Below, in pieces: positions 1 through 5,653 of a DNA stretch of 8,501 nucleotides. Below the pieces are notes generated by a model. That model did no database searches. It had not been told where the DNA came from and worked only from the letters and a program-made list of their open reading frames with translations. The DNA lies in assembly GCA_024653225.1 (NCBI GenBank), contig JANLGA010000034.1:11702-20202 (forward strand), given 5' to 3'. Made by a program: the position numbers and the translations under genes. The stretch is from Bacillota bacterium. GTDB lineage: Bacteria > Bacillota > Sulfobacillia > JABLXB01. How positions within the stretch are numbered: position 1 is the first letter of the stretch; every line of letters begins with the position of its first letter.

Positions 1-527
1 CTTTCACCAGGGCCGCGCCCCGCTCCAGCGCTTCCTTGTTGAGTGGGATGAGTGAATGCCTGTGCGGCGGAAGCGCCTTCTTCAGCGACTCGACCACGAG
101 CGAGGCGTCCACCGCTCCCGTCGCCCCGAGAAACGCCCCTAGCGCGACCATGTTGGCCACCTGATCGGAGCCCAGCTCGAAAGCGATCTCGTTGGCCGGG
201 ACCTCGATGACCTCGATGTCAGTCCGCCTTGCCTTCCTGCTCACCATCGACGTGTTGACCACCGCCGGGTCGCACCACCGGCTCGAACTTGTCGAACGAT
301 GGGAGGTTCATCACGATGGCGGCGCTGGCCTCGGTCACGATGGGCGACACTATCGGCAGGTCCGAAATGACCACGGAGCAGTTCGCCGTCCCACCTCGCA
401 TCTCCGGGCCGTACGACGGTATCCACGACACCTTCTTGCCCTGTATCATCCCGGCGTAGGCCAGCAGGGCCCCCATGACCATGACGCCCTGTCCCCCGAA
501 ACCCGCGATTATTATCTCGTGCGTCAC
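1..527 (-). CDS. 2-oxoacid:ferredoxin oxidoreductase gamma subunit, frameshifted, 3' end off the window
   Basis: This is the gamma subunit of the four-subunit (VOR/KOR type) 2-oxoacid:ferredoxin oxidoreductase, which with alpha, beta and delta turns branched-chain or related 2-oxoacids plus CoA into acyl-CoA, CO2 and reduced ferredoxin in the cytoplasm. The N-terminus shows the family glycine motif GFGGQGV (residues 9-15) and SYGPEMRGGTANC (about 38-50). The GTG start at 527 has an excellent Shine-Dalgarno, AAGGAGGTG, about 8 bases upstream, and directly follows the beta stop. After FEPVVRPG the frame is wrong: the original frame stops at 219, whereas a reading frame one base further on (from 262) stays open to base 1 and encodes typical gamma sequence, including VVNTSMVSRKARR, VPANEIAFELGSDQVANMVA and PPHRHSLIPLNKEALERGA. 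The two parts total about 175 codons against a usual 180 or so, so only the last few residues lie beyond the edge. The break may be a real mutation or a sequencing or assembly error; programmed frameshifting is less likely. Confidence 0.88.
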
Positions 528-1280
528 CTATTCCACCTCCTTGGGGGATTTGAACTCCCCCAGGGGGAACACCGGTATCATCTTCTCCTCGATCCACCGC
601 AGGGCGTCCGCGGGAGACTTCCCCCAGTTCGTCGGGCACGACGACAGCAACTCGACAATGGAAAAGCCTATCCCCTGTATCTGCGTCTTGAACGCCTTGA
701 GCAGTGCCTTCCTCGCCTTGGCGACATTCGCGGGGTTGTGCATCGAGACGCGGGCGACGTACGCGGCGCCGTCGAGCGTCGAAAGGAGCTCCGCCATCCT
801 TATGGGGTAACCCGCCCTCTGCGGGTCCCTCCCGCCCGGCGTGGTCGTAGTGACCTGGCCGATCAGCGTCGTGGGCGCCATCTGTCCCGAAGTCATCCCG
901 TAGACGGCGTTGTTTATGAATATGACGGTGATCTTTTCGCCCCGCATGGCGGCATGAACGACCTCCGCGGTACCGATGGAGGCGAGGTCCCCGTCGCCCT
1001 GGTATGTGAATACCACCCTGTCGGGCAGGACGCGCTTTATCCCCGTCGCCACCGCGGGGGCCCTTCCGTGCGCGGCCTGGTGAAAATCTATGTTGAAGTA
1101 GTCGTACATGAATACGGAGCACCCTACGGGGGCGATACCAATCGTCGTCTCGGCGATGTCGAGTTCGTCTATGATCTCCCCGACGAGCCTGTGGGCGATG
1201 CCGTGCGTGCACCCCGGGCAGTAGCGCATGACCATCTCATTCATGCAGCGCGGGCGCCCGAAAATCCTCTCCACGATCAT
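528..1280 (-). CDS. 2-oxoacid:ferredoxin oxidoreductase beta subunit (TPP-binding)
   Basis: The 250-residue beta subunit carries the thiamine diphosphate site and a proximal [4Fe-4S] cluster of the oxidoreductase. Visible motifs are CPGC (residues 21-24), the GCS of APVGCSVF (C54), the TPP/Mg motif GDGD (95-98) followed by NN (123-124) in NNAVYGMTSGQ, and a late SSCPTNWG (C215). C21, C24, C54 and C215 fit the four cluster ligands known for this family. The ATG at 1280 overlaps the alpha stop as ATGA, with a G-rich Shine-Dalgarno (GGGGGGTG) just upstream; the same frame stays open upstream to 1601, but that part is antisense-like noise inside alpha with no family similarity. The length is normal for VOR/KOR beta subunits, which are shorter than pyruvate-type ones. 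Neighbouring amino acid dehydrogenases favour 2-ketoisovalerate-type substrates; 2-oxoglutarate is the main alternative. It could be called vorC or korB, but naming is inconsistent, so no symbol is given. Confidence 0.95.
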   Translation of the reverse strand: MIVERIFGRPRCMNEMVMRYCPGCTHGIAHRLVGEIIDELDIAETTIGIAPVGCSVFMYDYFNIDFHQAAHGRAPAVATGIKRVLPDRVVFTYQGDGDLASIGTAEVVHAAMRGEKITVIFINNAVYGMTSGQMAPTTLIGQVTTTTPGGRDPQRAGYPIRMAELLSTLDGAAYVARVSMHNPANVAKARKALLKAFKTQIQGIGFSIVELLSSCPTNWGKSPADALRWIEEKMIPVFPLGEFKSPKEVE

Positions 1281-2380
1281 GCACCCCCCTGCTTGCGAAT
1301 GCTCTCGCCCGGAGGATCCGGCTCCCTGCCGTCGGCGATCTGAAGCACCCGTTCCATGATGGCTTTCGGCGAAGGAAGCGCGCCGCCCGTTCTCCCGTAG
1401 AAATACACGGGGCGGCGGCCGGCGACGGCCAACCTCACGTCCTCGACCATCTGGCCGGTGCTCATCTCCACGGTCAAGAACGCCCGACCGGTGCGGCACA
1501 CCTCGTCGAACGCCCTCGCGGGGAACGGCCACAGGGTTATCGGCCTCACCAGTCCGATCTTGAGCCCGCGCTCCCGAAGCTTCTCCACGACGCCGCGGCA
1601 TATCCTGGCCGTGGTCCCGTAAGCCACCAGGAATATCTCGGAGTCGCCCGCGTCAACTATCTCGAACCTGGCCTCCCGTTCGACTATCTCCCTGTACTTC
1701 TCCTGCAGATGCCAATTGTGCCTGTCAAGCACCTCCGGGTCTATGTGTATTGAGGTGATGATGTTCGGCTTTCTTCCCTTCGCGCCGGTGGTGGCCCATG
1801 GCTTGGGGTCGGGCGAAGACAGCGGCCTCTCCTTGAACTCGACCGGTTCCATCATCTGGCCCAGTATCCCGTCCCCCATGATCATCACCGGGTTACGGTA
1901 CCTGTCGGCGATGTCGAACGCGTCCATCACGAGGTCGGCGAGTTCCTGTACGGACCCGGGGCCGAGCACCACCACCCTGTAGTCGCCGTGCCCGCCCCCC
2001 TTCGTGGCCTGAAAGTAATCGGATTGGGCCGGCTGAATCCCCCCGAGCCCGGGGCCCGCCCGCACCATGTTGACTATCACGCACGGCAGTTCCGCCCCGG
2101 CGATGTACGATATCCCCTCGGATTTCAGGCTGATCCCGGGTCCGGAGGAGGAGGTCATCACCCTCGCGCCGGCCCCGGCGGCGCCGTATACCATGTTGAT
2201 CGCCGCGAGTTCGCTCTCGGCTTGGAGGAATACCCCGCCGACCGCGGGGAGGCGTCTCGACATGTACTCGGGGATCTCGTTCTGCGGAGTGATCGGGTAT
2301 CCGAAAAAATACCTGCACCCCGCCCTTATCGCGGCTTCGCCGACAGCCTCGTTTCCCTTCATCAACATCGGGTCGCCCAA
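1277..2380 (-). CDS. vorB: 2-oxoacid:ferredoxin oxidoreductase alpha subunit VorB (3-methyl-2-oxobutanoate type)
   Basis: The alpha subunit holds the substrate- and CoA-side domains and the pyrimidine-binding domain for TPP. At 367 residues it matches the short VorB/KorA class, not the fused pyruvate oxidoreductases. Signatures are FFGYPITPQNEIPEYM (residues 25-40), the conserved glutamate in QAESELAA (E56), TSSSGPGISLKSEG (76-89) and GPGLGGIQPAQSDYFQATKG (109-128) followed by GHGDYR, the last being characteristic of 2-ketoisovalerate and 2-oxoglutarate oxidoreductases. The C-terminal third has VAYGTTARICRGVVEKLRERG and LVRPITLWPFP, the usual C-terminal transketolase-like domain. I accept the TTG start at 2380 because AGGGGGTGA lies 6 bases upstream; the ATG four codons later has only a distant GGAG. 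It begins 14 bases after the ferredoxin stop and overlaps beta by 4 bases, which suggests translational coupling. The substrate is inferred from context; 2-oxoglutarate cannot be excluded from sequence alone. Confidence 0.94.
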   Translation of the reverse strand: MGDPMLMKGNEAVGEAAIRAGCRYFFGYPITPQNEIPEYMSRRLPAVGGVFLQAESELAAINMVYGAAGAGARVMTSSSGPGISLKSEGISYIAGAELPCVIVNMVRAGPGLGGIQPAQSDYFQATKGGGHGDYRVVVLGPGSVQELADLVMDAFDIADRYRNPVMIMGDGILGQMMEPVEFKERPLSSPDPKPWATTGAKGRKPNIITSIHIDPEVLDRHNWHLQEKYREIVEREARFEIVDAGDSEIFLVAYGTTARICRGVVEKLRERGLKIGLVRPITLWPFPARAFDEVCRTGRAFLTVEMSTGQMVEDVRLAVAGRRPVYFYGRTGGALPSPKAIMERVLQIADGREPDPPGESIRKQGGA

Positions 2381-2394
2381 GCTCCGTCACCCCC

Positions 2395-2598
2395 TCACCT
2401 GAACACTTCGATCACTACGTGCGGGCACATCCTCGCGCAGAGCGTGCAGCTCGTGCACTTCTCCTGATCGGACACCTCGGCCGGTCTGAAACCCAGGGCG
2501 TTTATCCTATCGGCCATCCTGATGATCTTCCGCGGGCAAGTCACCACGCACAGCTCGCACGCCTTGCACTTGTCCTCGTTGAAAACCACCCGCTTCAA
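2395..2598 (-). CDS. 2x[4Fe-4S] ferredoxin-like delta subunit of the 2-oxoacid oxidoreductase
   Basis: This 67-residue protein has two CX2CX2CX3C motifs, C11/C14/C17/C21 (CKACELCVVTCP) and C48/C51/C54/C58 (CTSCTLCARMCP), so it should bind two [4Fe-4S] clusters. In four-subunit 2-oxoacid oxidoreductases a separate delta subunit of this kind passes electrons from the TPP/cluster core to free ferredoxin. The stretch between the motifs, with NALGF, is typical of KorD/VorD-like subunits. The TTG start at 2598 lies one base after the stop of the P-loop gene, and GGAGGGG inside the end of that gene sits 6 bases upstream. The in-frame GTG at codon 4 is an alternative but is less well spaced. Its position first in a delta-alpha-beta-gamma set is a common order for this enzyme. 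A free-standing ferredoxin is possible but unlikely given the tight linkage. Confidence 0.93.
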   Translation of the reverse strand: MKRVVFNEDKCKACELCVVTCPRKIIRMADRINALGFRPAEVSDQEKCTSCTLCARMCPHVVIEVFR

Positions 2599-2599
2599 G

Positions 2600-3307
2600 T
2601 CACACCCCTCCCACGGCGCCCGCCTGTTCCCCCCAGGGCGGCCTCATGAACAGCCTCAGGGGCAATATGTCCAGGCCGGAAGCCAGTTCGCGAAAGTCGT
2701 CGTCATCCATCAGTGACTCCATCGCGCAGGTGAACACGACCGGCAGGCCGACCTTTCTCCCCGCTTGCGACGCCACCTCGTAGCCCCGCCGGACCTCTTC
2801 GGCGGTGGTGAGACTTCCGAGGTGTGTGTTGGACACCAGCCCAGTGCACTTCCGACCCGCCGCGGCTTCTATCGCCCTGAGGTAGCTCGCTATTCCGTCT
2901 GGATGACCCGTGAACGGACGGCGGGTGTTAACCACGAACAACAGATCCATCGAGTCCGCCGGCGCGCAGTCGGCGAGCGACCCGAACGCCCTTGCACCGG
3001 CCGGGTCCCCACCGACGTCCAGGACCACGTTGTACGAATCGTTCCCCACGAGGCCCCTCGCCTCGGCGGGAATGACGGGCAGGTCGGTGTACGAGATGGG
3101 TTCCCGAGGGTAGACCACCCTCAGGCCCAGCGCCTCGAGCTCCGCGCGCGCTTCTCTCGTCCGACAATAGGGGGTAACGACGTCGAGATCGACGATTGCC
3201 ACGTTGTCGCGGGTGCGGCGCAGGAACACGGCGAAGTTTATGGACACCTCGGTTTTGCCGCTGCCGTACGGGCCGACGAACGCGACGACCCGCCTACCGG
3301 CGAACAT
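2600..3307 (-). CDS. P-loop NTPase (MinD/CobQ-like ATP-binding protein) of the amino acid dehydrogenase/VOR operon
   Basis: This 235-residue soluble protein begins with a clear Walker A motif, GPYGSGKTE (residues 12-20), followed by VDLDVVTPYCRTREAR (39-54), a Walker-B-like VVLDVGGD (94-101), VVNTRRPFT (125-133) and SNTHLG (159-164). The Asp-rich second motif and the NTR and SNT segments resemble the SIMIBI class (MinD, CobB/CobQ, ParA relatives), where the NT(R/K)D-like loop often reads the base. No signal peptide or membrane segment is visible. The ATG at 3307 lies 6 bases after the preceding stop, with GGGAAGGT about 8 bases upstream. I recall such proteins encoded beside VOR-type oxidoreductases in anaerobic Bacillota, but no biochemical role is known to me. 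The place between the deaminating and the oxidising enzymes suggests a role in cofactor or cluster loading, assembly, or regulation of the oxidoreductase; this is inference only. Confidence 0.85.
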   Translation of the reverse strand: MFAGRRVVAFVGPYGSGKTEVSINFAVFLRRTRDNVAIVDLDVVTPYCRTREARAELEALGLRVVYPREPISYTDLPVIPAEARGLVGNDSYNVVLDVGGDPAGARAFGSLADCAPADSMDLLFVVNTRRPFTGHPDGIASYLRAIEAAAGRKCTGLVSNTHLGSLTTAEEVRRGYEVASQAGRKVGLPVVFTCAMESLMDDDDFRELASGLDILPLRLFMRPPWGEQAGAVGGV

Positions 3308-3313
3308 GGCACC

Positions 3314-4381
3314 CTACCTTCCCAGGTAAAGCCTATTGATCCTGCCGATGTTGTTGATTCGCTCCTCGGCGACTATGTCGGCAGCCTGGTAAGTAGGAAT
3401 ACGCCTTGACCTCGCCACCTCGAACACCCTCAGGAGCTTGTCGTATATCCGAGCGACCTGCGCGTAGGCTCGCTCCTTCTTGTACCCGCCCGGTTTGAAT
3501 TCGTCGGCCACGTTCGTCACGCCCCCGCCGTTTATGACGAAATCGGGCGCGTAGAGAATGCCTTTCTCCTCGACGAGCACCCCGTGGCGCGGTTCCTTCA
3601 ACTGGTTGTTGGCCGCCCCGGCAATGATCTTGCACTTCAGCCTACCGATTGTCTCATCATTGATGATCGCGCCGAGGGCGCACGGGCTGAAGATGTCGCA
3701 TTCCACGTCGTATATCGCTTCAGGTCCGACGGACTTGACCCCGTACTCCTTGACGACCGGCTCCAGGATGTCGTCGAAAATGTCCGTGACGGTCACGTCC
3801 GCCCCCTCTTCAACGAGGTGCCTCACTACGTGCCTGCCGACGTGCCCGACGCCCTGCACGGCCACCTTGCGGCCCTTCAAAGACTCGTCGCCGAACACCA
3901 CCTTGCAGCACGCCTTCATCCCGCGGTAGACGCCGAAAGCGGTCGCGGGGGACGGATCGCCGCTGGTGTCCGGGAGTCCGGCGACGAACTCGGTTTCGCT
4001 GGACACTATCGAGATGTCGGACGGCCCTATGCCCACGTCCTCGGCGGTGATGTAACGCCCGCCGAGGCTCTGCACGAATTTCCCGAACGCCCTGAAAAGC
4101 TCCTCCGACTTGTCCTTCCTCGGGTCGCCGATGATGACCGCCTTCCCGCCGCCCAGGTCCAGCCCCATGACCGCGTTCTTGTAGGTCATCCCCCTCGACA
4201 GCCGAAGGACATCAATGAGTGCGTCTTCCTCGCTGTCGTACGGCCACATCCTGCATCCGCCCAGGGCCGGCCCCAGCGTCGTGTCGTGTATGGCTATGAT
4301 TGACTTGAGGCCGGAGACCCTGTCATGGCAGTACACCACCTGCTCGTGTCCGTACTTCTCCATCTCCCTGAAGACTTCCAC
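3314..4381 (-). CDS. bcd: Leucine/valine (branched-chain amino acid) dehydrogenase
   Basis: A 355-residue NAD+-dependent enzyme that oxidatively deaminates leucine, valine and isoleucine to 2-oxoacids and ammonia. It follows Bacillus leucine dehydrogenase closely. The substrate loop is GPALGG with L40; the lysines K68 (MTYKNA) and K80 (GGGKAVIIGDP) and the aspartate D115 in ITAEDVG fall on the classical numbering, and A113 of the side-chain pocket is present. The Rossmann motif is VQGVGHVG (175-182). The pocket segment NGGGVTNVADEF keeps the two valines (V288 and V291 here, V291 and V294 in the Bacillus enzyme). CDIFSPCALGA and AGAANNQLKEPRHG are intact. The start is GTG at 4381, with GGGGGAGGT 7 bases upstream; it yields MEVFREMEKYGHEQ, matching the Bacillus N-terminus. 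It lies 19 bases after the stop of the first paralog and 6 bases before the P-loop gene. The branched-chain assignment is supported by the pocket residues and by the VOR genes; exact preference among Leu, Val and Ile cannot be read. Confidence 0.93.
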   Translation of the reverse strand: MEVFREMEKYGHEQVVYCHDRVSGLKSIIAIHDTTLGPALGGCRMWPYDSEEDALIDVLRLSRGMTYKNAVMGLDLGGGKAVIIGDPRKDKSEELFRAFGKFVQSLGGRYITAEDVGIGPSDISIVSSETEFVAGLPDTSGDPSPATAFGVYRGMKACCKVVFGDESLKGRKVAVQGVGHVGRHVVRHLVEEGADVTVTDIFDDILEPVVKEYGVKSVGPEAIYDVECDIFSPCALGAIINDETIGRLKCKIIAGAANNQLKEPRHGVLVEEKGILYAPDFVINGGGVTNVADEFKPGGYKKERAYAQVARIYDKLLRVFEVARSRRIPTYQAADIVAEERINNIGRINRLYLGR

Positions 4382-4400
4382 GCCCTCGACCTCCCCCGTC

Positions 4401-5465
4401 TCACTTCTTGACGTACAATCGCCGGACCCTCGACAGCGCCTCTATCCTCTCATTCACCATGACGTCCGCCGCTCGAAAAGTCGGGATGTTGTCCCTCTTC
4501 GAGATCTCGAATATCCGTGACAGGAGATCATAAATCGAGGCCGCCTTCTTCAGCGCCCTCTCCTTGTTGTACCCGAGCAGTTCGTCGGCCACCTGTATCA
4601 GCCCGCCGGCGTTTATCACGTAGTCGGGTGCGTACAGTATCCCTCGGGCGTGCAGCTCGTCCCCGTGCCGATCCTCCTTGAGCTGGTTGTTCGCGGCACC
4701 CGCGACTATCTTGCACCGAAGCCTCGGTATCGTCTCGTCATTGATCACCCCGCCGAGGGCGTTCGGGGAGAATATGTCGCACTCGACGTCGTACACCGCC
4801 TCGGGGGATACGACGGTCACGGGATACTTGGCGGTGACTCTCTCAACGTACGAGTCATTGAGGTCGGCGATGGTTATCAAGGCCCCTTCCTCATGTAGGT
4901 GCCTCACCAGGTGGAATCCCACTTTGCCAACTCCCTGTACCACCACCTTGAGCCCCTTCAGGCTCGGGTCCCCGAAAACCTCCCGGGCACAAGCCTTGAG
5001 ACCCTTCCACACGCCGAAGGCGGTGATTATTGACGAGTCGCCGCTGCCGCCGAACTCCTCCGGCAGCGCGACGACGTGGGAGGTTTCATACGATGCCCAG
5101 ACGAAATCGCCCGGGACCGTTCCCACGTCGGTTATGAACCGGCCGCCCAGCCCCTCGACGAACCTTCCCAGCGCCCTGAACATCTGCTCGCTCTTGTCTT
5201 TCCGCGGGTCGCCCCAGATCACCATCTTGCCCCCGCCGTAGTTCGAGCCCGCTGCGGCCGACTTGTAGGTCATCCCCTTCGACAGCCGAAGGACGTCCAC
5301 GATCGCGTCGTCCTCCGTCTCGTACGGCCACATCCTACACCCGCCCAGCGCCGGCCCCAGACTGGTGTCGTGAATTCCGATTATTGCCTTGAGACCGGAC
5401 GCCCGGTCGCGGCAGAATATCAGCTGTTCGTGGCTGTCCGCAGCCATCGCCTTGAATATCTCCAC
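4401..5465 (-). CDS. Leu/Phe/Val dehydrogenase family protein, divergent, phenylalanine dehydrogenase-like
   Basis: First gene of the operon, 354 residues, NAD+-dependent amino acid dehydrogenase family. Catalytic lysines K68 and K80, L40 in GPALGG, and the Rossmann motif VQGVGKVG (176-183) are present. It departs from leucine dehydrogenase where side-chain choice is made: ITAEDVG of the family is ITDVG here, so A113 and E114 are missing and the aspartate sits at 113. It also has GDSSIITAFGV where leucine dehydrogenase has NPSP, GGLIQVADEL in place of GGVINVADEL, and SPNALGG in place of a PCALGA-type motif. The GDSS and GGLIQVADEL features are those I remember from phenylalanine dehydrogenases. 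The ORF stays open upstream to 5606 and has an ATG at 5471, but GGGGAGGG abuts that ATG, whereas it is 6 bases from the GTG at 5465. That GTG gives MEIFKAM, aligned with MEVFREM of the paralog. Substrate may be Phe, another aromatic, or an unusual amino acid; loss of activity is less likely. Confidence 0.88.
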   Translation of the reverse strand: MEIFKAMAADSHEQLIFCRDRASGLKAIIGIHDTSLGPALGGCRMWPYETEDDAIVDVLRLSKGMTYKSAAAGSNYGGGKMVIWGDPRKDKSEQMFRALGRFVEGLGGRFITDVGTVPGDFVWASYETSHVVALPEEFGGSGDSSIITAFGVWKGLKACAREVFGDPSLKGLKVVVQGVGKVGFHLVRHLHEEGALITIADLNDSYVERVTAKYPVTVVSPEAVYDVECDIFSPNALGGVINDETIPRLRCKIVAGAANNQLKEDRHGDELHARGILYAPDYVINAGGLIQVADELLGYNKERALKKAASIYDLLSRIFEISKRDNIPTFRAADVMVNERIEALSRVRRLYVKK

Positions 5466-5471
5466 CGTCAT

Positions 5472-5479
5472 CCCTCCCC
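5472..5479 (-). promoter_or_regulatory. Shine-Dalgarno deciding the start of the first dehydrogenase
   Basis: GGGGAGGG on the minus strand touches the ATG at 5471 but is 6 bases from the GTG at 5465. The GTG start therefore fits ribosome spacing and also gives a protein end-to-end equivalent to the downstream paralog. Confidence 0.8.
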
Positions 5480-5502
5480 GCTTGGACTCCACGTTACCGT
5501 TA

Positions 5503-5518
5503 AGCAACTTGCATGCCA
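5503..5518 (-). promoter_or_regulatory. Sigma-54 (-24/-12) promoter of the dehydrogenase-VOR operon
   Basis: The minus strand reads TGGCATG, four bases, TTGCT, an exact match to the sigma-54 consensus TGGCAYR-N4-TTGCW. The invariant GG (5517-5516) and GC (5505-5504) are ten bases apart. The predicted transcript would begin near 5492, leaving a leader of about 27 bases to the GTG at 5465, with the Shine-Dalgarno well placed. The gene directly upstream encodes a sigma-54 activator, which makes a chance match unlikely. Sigma-54 promoters do not open without such an activator, so the operon should be tightly inducible. Confidence 0.92.
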
Positions 5519-5553
5519 ACAATATCGGGCCGCCCAAGCACCCGTCCGGCCTT

Positions 5554-5633
5554 GTGTTGCAGCCCGTTTCCCGCAAGGCGCGCCGCAGGCGCCCCTGCAA
5601 AACCATTCATATATGCAAGAGATTGCGTGCAAG
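5554..5633 (-). promoter_or_regulatory. Candidate upstream activator sites (TTGCA/TGCAA repeats)
   Basis: Upstream of the sigma-54 promoter lies a 9-base inverted repeat with one mismatch: GTGTTGCAG at 5554-5562 and CTGCAAAAC at 5595-5603, 32 bases apart. Two further TGCAAG copies follow at 5614-5619 and 5628-5633, on a 14-base period. Relative to the predicted start (about 5492) these lie at roughly -62 to -141, the usual range of enhancer sites for AAA+ activators. The short core (TGCAA) could also recur by chance, so the binding role is inferred from position and symmetry. No other gene is seen in the 188-base gap between the activator and the first dehydrogenase. Confidence 0.5.
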
Positions 5634-5653
5634 TTCCAGCCTATCTCGGCCTC

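Noticed and set aside
192..1343. A 383-codon open frame on the plus strand
   Set aside because: It is antisense to the gamma, beta and alpha genes, which have clear family motifs. Its translation is Arg/His/Gly-rich with no recognisable domain, typical of GC-rich shadow frames.
1281..1601. N-terminal extension of the beta subunit frame
   Set aside because: The extra residues are Arg-rich noise inside the alpha gene. The ATG at 1280 gives a protein of normal length, with an ATGA overlap.
5466..5606. N-terminal extension of the first dehydrogenase
   Set aside because: It would read through the sigma-54 promoter and leader, has no family equivalent, and a well-spaced Shine-Dalgarno supports the GTG at 5465.
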